A stretch of DNA of 13,342 nt from Candidatus Jorgensenbacteria bacterium RIFCSPLOWO2_12_FULL_42_11 (GTDB lineage Bacteria; Patescibacteriota; Minisyncoccia; UBA6257; MFKM01). The stretch lies in NCBI GenBank assembly GCA_001779575.1, contig MFKM01000031.1:1-13342 (forward strand), in the 5' to 3' direction. The position numbers and the translations under genes are program-made. Below, one piece after another: positions 6,377-10,797 of this stretch. Under the pieces are notes generated by a model that was given only the letters and a program-made list of their open reading frames with translations, searched no databases and was not told the DNA's origin. Each line of letters opens with the position of its first letter. Positions within the stretch are counted from its first letter, which is position 1.

Positions 6377-7538
6377 TTATTTTTAGATTATTTAACGCCT
6401 CCAAGCCCGGCAATTTTTTGCCCGCCAGATATTCCAGCATCGCTCCTCCGCCGGTAGAAATGAATACATTGGCTTTTAGCTTATAGTTTATAGCTTTTAG
6501 ATTGAGCGAAGCGATTGTTTCTCCGCCGCCGATAACAGTTTCAGCATTTTTATTTTTTAGAATCGCCGCGGCTATTTCTTTCGTCCCCTTGGCAAATCTT
6601 TCATTTTCAATCAATCCCATCGGACCGTTCCAGACAATAGTCCCGGCATTTTTAATGAATTTTTGATATTCCTTTATCGTTTCCGGCCCGATATCCAAAA
6701 TTTGTTTCCGATAAATTACCGTATCCCGCGGTAAAACAATCTTCCGGCCCAAACGGCTCGCCATTCCGGCCAAATCCACTTCTTTCTCATAAAGCGAATC
6801 TCCCACCGGCAGTCCTTGGCTGGCGAAAAAAGTATTAGCCATCGCTCCGCCAATCAAAAAATAATCGGCTTTCTTTGAAAAATTATCAATCAGGCCGACT
6901 TTGTCCGAAACCTTGGCTCCGCCCAAAATCACAATCAAAGGTTTTTTAAATTTCGCCGTCGCCGAATTCAGATTCTCAACTTCTTTTTCCAAAACCAAAC
7001 CGACGTAACTCGGCAAAAATTCAGTAATGGCGGACACGGACGCGTTTTCCCGATGAGAAACGGCAAAAGCGTCGTTGACATAGATATCCCCAAGAGAGGC
7101 CAATTTTTCGGCGAATCGCTTATCATTCTTTTCTTCCTCGGCGAAAAATCGCAAATTTTCTAAAAGAAAAACGCTGCCGACAGGCGAATTCTCAATTTCG
7201 CTTTTTAATTTTTGGGAAATGCCGAAATCAATGAAACGAACCGGTTTTTTGAGCAACTGGGAAAAAATTTTCGCGAATGGCTTTAGTGAATAGTTTCCAG
7301 TTTTAAGTTTTAAGTTTTTAGTTTTTTGCGGTCTTCCGCGATGGCTTAAAATAACCACCTTGGCTTCATTTCCGGTCAAAAATTTTATGGTCGGCAAAAT
7401 CGCAGTTATTTTCAAAGGAACCCGTATAAATCCGCGCGCTAATCCGTATAAATCCGCGTTTTGGATATTTAAATCCACCCGGAGAAGGCAAATTTTATTT
7501 CGGAGCTGATTCGGTTTTAATTGACTTAAGAATTTCAT
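6369..7538 (-). CDS. pgk: Phosphoglycerate kinase
   Basis: Transfers phosphate from 1,3-bisphosphoglycerate to ADP in glycolysis. Family motifs run through the 389-residue frame: LLRVDLN (18-24), SHRGRP (65-70), LLENLRFF, VNDAFAVSHRENAS, VILGGAKVSDKVGLIDN, LIGGAMANTFF, VWNGPMG, VIGGGETIA and STGGGAMLEYLAGKKLPG. I chose the ATG at 7538, which overlaps tpiA by 44 bases; a TTG at 7553 would add five residues and overlap more. Three tracts look inserted or rewritten by short repeats: residues 27-39 (a 15-base direct repeat), 72-83 (heptamers) and 347-356 (heptamers). In the first tract, the Arg usually found as R-I-R-A before LPTI appears to be Thr45, so the 3-phosphoglycerate contacts deserve checking. 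Otherwise the enzyme looks complete. Confidence 0.95.
   Translation of the reverse strand: MKFLSQLKPNQLRNKICLLRVDLNIQNADLYGLARGFIRVPLKITAILPTIKFLTGNEAKVVILSHRGRPQKTKNLKLKTGNYSLKPFAKIFSQLLKKPVRFIDFGISQKLKSEIENSPVGSVFLLENLRFFAEEEKNDKRFAEKLASLGDIYVNDAFAVSHRENASVSAITEFLPSYVGLVLEKEVENLNSATAKFKKPLIVILGGAKVSDKVGLIDNFSKKADYFLIGGAMANTFFASQGLPVGDSLYEKEVDLAGMASRLGRKIVLPRDTVIYRKQILDIGPETIKEYQKFIKNAGTIVWNGPMGLIENERFAKGTKEIAAAILKNKNAETVIGGGETIASLNLKAINYKLKANVFISTGGGAMLEYLAGKKLPGLEALNNLKINE
6472..6499. repeat. Four 7-base units near the 3' end of pgk
   Basis: Units of the type GCTTTTA, GCTTATA. The 30 bases at 6471-6500 match 27 of 30 bases at 8089-8118 in tpiA, in the same orientation and frame, so both proteins carry the peptide pattern LKAI-x-x-KLKA. 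In pgk it encodes about residues 347-356, between the GGGET nucleotide motif and STGGGA. Confidence 0.85.
7291..7325. repeat. Five tandem 7-base units in the N-domain of pgk
   Basis: Units of the type AAGTTTT/TAGTTTT fill 35 bases and encode residues 72-83, directly after the SHRGRP motif. Other PGKs have a short variable Gly/Lys-rich loop there, before the SLKP segment. Confidence 0.8.
7422..7458. repeat. 15-base exact direct repeat in the 5' part of pgk
   Basis: CCGTATAAATCCGCG occurs at 7422-7436 and again at 7444-7458, a 22-base period. It encodes residues 27-39 of PGK, between the conserved VDLN and LPTI, and this segment is about six residues longer than in typical bacterial enzymes by my alignment by eye. 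Confidence 0.75.
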
Positions 7539-8313
7539 TGATAATTTTTTCAAATTCTTCTGTTTTCAGACTGGCTCCTCCGACCAAAGCGCCTTCAATT
7601 TCCGGATATTTCAAGTAATCGGCGATGTCTCTGGAATCAACCGAACCGCCGTACAACAATCTTGAATCTTGAACCCCGAATTCCGATTTAAGAATATCTT
7701 TGATAAACTTTATCATTTCCAAAGCTTTTTCCGGCGGGCAATCATCGCCGGTGCCGATCGCCCAGACCGGTTCATACGCGATTACTATGTGATTGTGGAA
7801 TTTAGAATTTCTAAAACAATTTTCTAATTGTTCTTTAATGATTTTTTCGGCTAATCCCTTTTTCTTTTGTTCCAAAGTTTCGCCTACGCATAATACCGGA
7901 GTTAATCCATTTTCAATAACTGCTTCAACTTTTCTGGCAACCATTTCATCGGTTTCGCCCAGATAATTCCGCCGTTCCGAATGGCCGACAATCACGTATT
8001 CCACGCCCAGATTTTTCAGCATCAACGAAGAAATTTCACCAGTGTAAGCCCCGTGATCTTCCCAAAAACAATCTTGCGAGCCGAGCTTGGCTTTTAGCTT
8101 ATGGCTTATGGCTTTTAGTAATTTCGCCAGCGGTTCCAAATAAATAAACGGCGGGCAAATGATTAATTCTAAAGAATTCGGAATTTGTCCCGCTGGGCGG
8201 GATTTCGCGCTGCGGGATAATTTAGAATTTAGGATAGCGCCAAAAAGACCCCCGGCTTCTTTAAATGTTAAGGGATTCATCTTCCAATTGGCGATTATAA
8301 TTTTATTGTTCAT
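7495..8313 (-). CDS. tpiA: Triosephosphate isomerase
   Basis: Interconverts dihydroxyacetone phosphate and glyceraldehyde-3-phosphate. All catalytic residues are present: Lys11 in NWKMN, His111 in VGHSERR and Glu181 in AYEPVWAIGTGD, plus the phosphate-binding YGGSV and GALVGGASL. The ATG at 8313 begins MNNKIIIANWKMN. At 272 residues it is about 20 longer than usual. The surplus is at about residues 29-50, between the first helix and the IICPPF strand, with a smaller one at 66-75; both are encoded by repeat-like DNA. These are outer loops of the barrel, so activity is plausible. The gene opens the second block, 10-15 bases after a candidate -10 box, and overlaps pgk by 44 bases. The tpiA-pgk pairing is common in bacteria. 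Confidence 0.96.
   Translation of the reverse strand: MNNKIIIANWKMNPLTFKEAGGLFGAILNSKLSRSAKSRPAGQIPNSLELIICPPFIYLEPLAKLLKAISHKLKAKLGSQDCFWEDHGAYTGEISSLMLKNLGVEYVIVGHSERRNYLGETDEMVARKVEAVIENGLTPVLCVGETLEQKKKGLAEKIIKEQLENCFRNSKFHNHIVIAYEPVWAIGTGDDCPPEKALEMIKFIKDILKSEFGVQDSRLLYGGSVDSRDIADYLKYPEIEGALVGGASLKTEEFEKIINEILKSIKTESAPK
7799..7812. repeat. Two 7-base units inside tpiA (minor)
   Basis: AATTTAG followed by AATTTCT. The word matches units found at 8219-8232 and 10177-10190. It encodes the loop just before the IVIAYEPVW strand. Two units alone would not be significant; it is listed because the word recurs. Confidence 0.35.
8090..8117. repeat. Four 7-base units inside tpiA, shared with pgk
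   Basis: Units GCTTTTA and GCTTATG, arranged as two outer and two inner copies. It encodes residues 66-75 of triosephosphate isomerase and is nearly identical to 6472-6499 in pgk. Confidence 0.85.
8164..8232. repeat. Composite insert in tpiA: heptamer-like words around a 15-base palindrome
   Basis: AATTC/AATTT words at 8165-8187 and two AATTTAG units at 8219-8232 flank a perfect palindrome TCCCGCTGGGCGGGA (8188-8202: six-base arms, three-base loop) and a related GC-rich stretch. The palindrome occupies codons 38-42 exactly (Ser-Arg-Pro-Ala-Gly). The insert accounts for most of the extra length of this enzyme. Confidence 0.75.
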
Positions 8314-8330
8314 GTTGACATTGTACCAGC

Positions 8331-8336
8331 ATTATA
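8331..8336 (-). promoter_or_regulatory. Candidate -10 box for the tpiA-pgk block
   Basis: TATAAT on the minus strand, 17 bases upstream of the tpiA ATG, would give a leader of only about 10 bases. The -35 region at 17-base spacing (TCGGTT) is poor. A second copy of the surrounding 10 bases (ATTATAAATG on the plus strand) lies at 8369-8378. This 104-base gap is the only sizeable one between the two right-hand blocks, so a promoter is expected here. Confidence 0.38.
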
Positions 8337-8364
8337 AATGACTAAATAATAACAACCGACGACT

Positions 8365-8402
8365 TACTATTATAAATGGACGATCGTTCCAAAATAATAG
8401 TA
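8365..8402. promoter_or_regulatory. 38-base dyad between galT and tpiA
   Basis: TACTATTAT (8365-8373) and ATAATAGTA (8394-8402) are perfect inverted arms of nine bases centred on CGATCG (8381-8386), with partial symmetry between. It begins 16 bases after the galT stop and overlaps the distal TATAAT copy. No T-run follows, so it is more like an operator or mRNA-end hairpin than a classical terminator. Role unknown. Confidence 0.45.
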
Positions 8403-8417
8403 AATTGGAAAATTTCA

Positions 8418-9470
8418 TTATGAAGAAATATTCTTTTTTAAATACTCCGCCGCTTTTTCCGGTTCAATGGCGGATATTTCCATCATCGTTCCGATTTCAA
8501 ATCCAGCCGGAATAGCGGTTTTCGGCAAAATAGTGAAATGCCAATGATAAGAGTCGTGATTCCCTTTATCGTTAGAAGGAGCGGTATGCAGATAAAAATT
8601 ATAAGCCGGGTCGTCAAGCGCTTTGTAAAGAGCCCGCAAAGCGATTTTGAAAGCCTCGGCCAAATGCCATTTTTCTTTTTCGGTGATTTTCTCAAAATAG
8701 GCTAAGTGTTTTTGGGGAGAAATAATCATTTCAAAAGCCGTTTTGGAGGCAAAAGGACAAATTACCAAAAAATCCTTATTTTCAAAAACTACTCTTTTTT
8801 TAACTTTTTTTTCCCATTCGTTCATTCGGCAATAAATGCATTTTTTGTTAACCCTCCGATATTCTTTAGAATTTAAAAGAGATTTTCTTGAATCAACGTC
8901 AACCAATGGCGTGGTGATAATTTGGGAATGAGGATGTTCTATTGAAGCTCCGGCTTCCCGACCGTGATTATGGAAAATAGAAATGTGATTGACGAACTTT
9001 TTGTCCTTTAAATCCAAGTATCGTCTCTGATAAACGTCAATCACTTCCTTGATTTCTTCATTAGAAAATTGAGCTAACTGTTTTTCGTGATTTTTGGTTA
9101 TCACCACCTCGTGAAACCCCAAGGCATTAATTGTTTGATACAAATTCCCTTCAACGCGCTTGTCTAAACTTTCTCCCGGACTGAAAGCCGGATACTTATT
9201 GGGAACGACAATGGTCGTCCAGTTTTCGGGAATTTTAGCCCCTGGTTCAAAATCAATTTTTTCGTCTTTAGAAAAAACAAGCGTCGGCGTTTCCTGATCT
9301 TTCAAGTCGCAGAAAGGGCATTGATTTTCAAGAAATCTCTTTTTTTCGCGCTTTTCCTTTTTAAAACTTTCCGGTCTTTTGGCGCGGCCGGTGGCAATTA
9401 CCACCCAGTCCTTGGACGCCAAATCAAAGCGTAATTCCGAAAGCAATTTTATGTTTTTATTCTTATTCAT
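8418..9470 (-). CDS. galT: Galactose-1-phosphate uridylyltransferase family protein
   Basis: A 350-residue HIT-superfamily nucleotidyltransferase. GalT exchanges UMP between UDP-glucose and galactose-1-phosphate. Visible features are the zinc-type pair CPFC (51-54), VVPNKYPAFSP, NHGREAGASIEHPHSQI with the active-site His-Pro-His (179-181), a second CIYC (211-214) and YHWHFTILP near the end. The start is the ATG at 9470, which overlaps the upstream TGA as ATGA; the longer TTG frame from 9500 would overlap by 34 bases and is less likely. No galK, galE or galM is visible here. The related plant ADP-glucose phosphorylase has the same motifs, so the nucleotide (UDP or ADP) is not certain. In context with two sugar transferase genes it probably feeds nucleotide-sugar metabolism. 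Confidence 0.88.
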   Translation of the reverse strand: MNKNKNIKLLSELRFDLASKDWVVIATGRAKRPESFKKEKREKKRFLENQCPFCDLKDQETPTLVFSKDEKIDFEPGAKIPENWTTIVVPNKYPAFSPGESLDKRVEGNLYQTINALGFHEVVITKNHEKQLAQFSNEEIKEVIDVYQRRYLDLKDKKFVNHISIFHNHGREAGASIEHPHSQIITTPLVDVDSRKSLLNSKEYRRVNKKCIYCRMNEWEKKVKKRVVFENKDFLVICPFASKTAFEMIISPQKHLAYFEKITEKEKWHLAEAFKIALRALYKALDDPAYNFYLHTAPSNDKGNHDSYHWHFTILPKTAIPAGFEIGTMMEISAIEPEKAAEYLKKNISS

Positions 9471-10168
9471 AATCTCAAGCGGATTTTCAAAATTTCCCAA
9501 AGAAATTGAAAATAAGACGAAAATTTCACCTTGGAATGAATATCGTTAACCCAGACCACGGGAATTTCTTTGATTTTATAACCGAATTTTTTCCCCAAAA
9601 CCAAGGCTTCAACGTCAAAAGCCCAGCGGTTGGTTTTCATCAATCGGAAAATTTTTTCGGCGGCTTCTTCGGAAAAACATTTGAATCCGCATTGGGTGTC
9701 CCAAAGCCCGGGCAAGAGCAAAATCTGGATAATGATATTGCCCGCGTTGCCCAAGAAACGTTTATAAAACGGCTGGGGCGGCACCAATTTGGCGCCTTTG
9801 ACGTCCCGAGAACCGATAATAATCTGATAATCGGCCAAATACGGCATCATTTTCTGAAACTGGTCCGCCGAAGTGGCGTTATCGGCGTCCATAAACAACC
9901 GCCATTGCCCCTTGGCTTCAAGCATCCCCTGGCGAACCACCCAGCCCTTGCCGTGATTTTTCTCGTTTTCAATAATCCGGAGATTTTTTATCAGATGACT
10001 CAATCTTTTGGCGATGTCAATCGTGGCGTCTTTGGAGCCGTCGTCAACCACGATAATTTCGTAATCATAACCAACCGCCGAAAGATGCTTGTCAACGTCA
10101 ATCAAGGTTAAAGGCAAACGCTTGGCTTCGTTGTAAGTGGGAATAATGACTGAAAGAAAAGGTTTCAT
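9467..10168 (-). CDS. Family 2 glycosyltransferase, dolichyl-phosphate glucose synthase (ALG5)-like
   Basis: A 233-residue GT-A transferase that most resembles the DPG-synthase group, which moves glucose from UDP-glucose to a polyprenyl phosphate on the cytoplasmic face of the membrane. Motifs: LSVIIPTYNEAKRLP, IIVVDDGSKD (38-47), NHGKGWVVRQGM, the metal-binding MDADNAT (93-99), GSRD and DTQCGFKCF (157-165). No membrane anchor is visible, as expected for single-domain members. It ends in an ATGA overlap with galT and starts 11 bases after the GtrA gene. Pairing of such a transferase with a GtrA-type flippase candidate is a known arrangement (as in gtrA-gtrB of phage serotype conversion), so the two probably make and translocate a lipid-linked sugar. 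Confidence 0.9.
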   Translation of the reverse strand: MKPFLSVIIPTYNEAKRLPLTLIDVDKHLSAVGYDYEIIVVDDGSKDATIDIAKRLSHLIKNLRIIENEKNHGKGWVVRQGMLEAKGQWRLFMDADNATSADQFQKMMPYLADYQIIIGSRDVKGAKLVPPQPFYKRFLGNAGNIIIQILLLPGLWDTQCGFKCFSEEAAEKIFRLMKTNRWAFDVEALVLGKKFGYKIKEIPVVWVNDIHSKVKFSSYFQFLWEILKIRLRL

Positions 10169-10176
10169 AAATAAAT

Positions 10177-10218
10177 AATTTAGAATTTAGAACTTGGGAC
10201 TTGGGACTTGGAATTTTT
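10177..10218. repeat. Six 7-base units forming the end of gtrA
   Basis: Units of the types AATTTAG, GACTTGG and AATTTTT run without a break for 42 bases. The array encodes residues 194-205 and contains the stop codon (10180-10182), so the C-terminal tail of the GtrA protein consists entirely of repeat-encoded residues. Confidence 0.82.
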
Positions 10219-10797
10219 AAATATCAGAAACCGATAACTAAAAAAGTTCCACAAAAAAGAAAAGGCCACCGATACCAAAACCGAAATATTAGCCCAGACA
10301 ACAGGGCTGATGCCGCCCAACGGCCCCACCACGTTGTTCAAAAACGAAGCCACGCCGTTGTTTATCAAAAATCCGATGAAAGTAAATAAAAGAAAACGGG
10401 AGTATTCAGTCGGGCTGGTGGCAGTCGCGCTTTGAAAAGACCAAAATTTATTCCAGAAATAACTATTGGTGGCCGACGCCAGAAAAGCCGGCGCCAGAAA
10501 TAAACTGAAATAAACGCCTTCGGTAATGCCCGTGAAACGCATTAATAAATTTATAATAGCGAATCCTAAAAATGTATTGAGAAAACCCACCGCGCAAAAT
10601 TTTCCGAATTGACGCAAAGACGACCAGAATTGACTAAGGTAAAAAGCCGCCGCCAGCAACAAAGGAGCCAAAATGGTGAAACCGACCACCGAAAACAAAA
10701 TCAGTTTCGGAGTAATCGCGATTTTCACGGCGGCGGTCGGCAAAACCAGCCAACCGACCAGAAAACCGATTAAACTAACAAGAAGAAAATCTTTCAT
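10180..10797 (-). CDS. GtrA-family membrane protein with an extra N-terminal membrane pair
   Basis: A 205-residue integral membrane protein. Residues about 62-195 match the GtrA family (four helices): FGKFCAVGFLNTFLGFAIINLL, NSYFWNKFWSF with the conserved N-x-x-W-x-K-x-W-x-F, FLLFTFIGFLINNGVASFL and SFLWNFFSYRFLIF. Two more hydrophobic stretches precede it (about 4-22 and 32-56), giving about six segments instead of the usual four. GtrA proteins are thought to move polyprenyl-phosphate-linked sugars across the membrane, which fits the ALG5-like gene immediately downstream. The ATG at 10797 overlaps the end of the ATPase gene by 23 bases. The last dozen residues come from a heptamer array and are unlikely to be functional. 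Confidence 0.87.
   Translation of the reverse strand: MKDFLLVSLIGFLVGWLVLPTAAVKIAITPKLILFSVVGFTILAPLLLAAAFYLSQFWSSLRQFGKFCAVGFLNTFLGFAIINLLMRFTGITEGVYFSLFLAPAFLASATNSYFWNKFWSFQSATATSPTEYSRFLLFTFIGFLINNGVASFLNNVVGPLGGISPVVWANISVLVSVAFSFLWNFFSYRFLIFKNSKSQVPSSKF

Noticed and set aside
8869..8884. ATTCTTTAGAAT-type palindrome in galT similar to a word in tpiA.
   Set aside because: Only about 13 bases are shared and no heptamer array surrounds it; too short to claim as a repeat.
9471..9500. Longer galT frame starting at TTG 9500.
   Set aside because: The ATG at 9470 forms an ATGA overlap with the upstream stop and gives the normal N-terminus.
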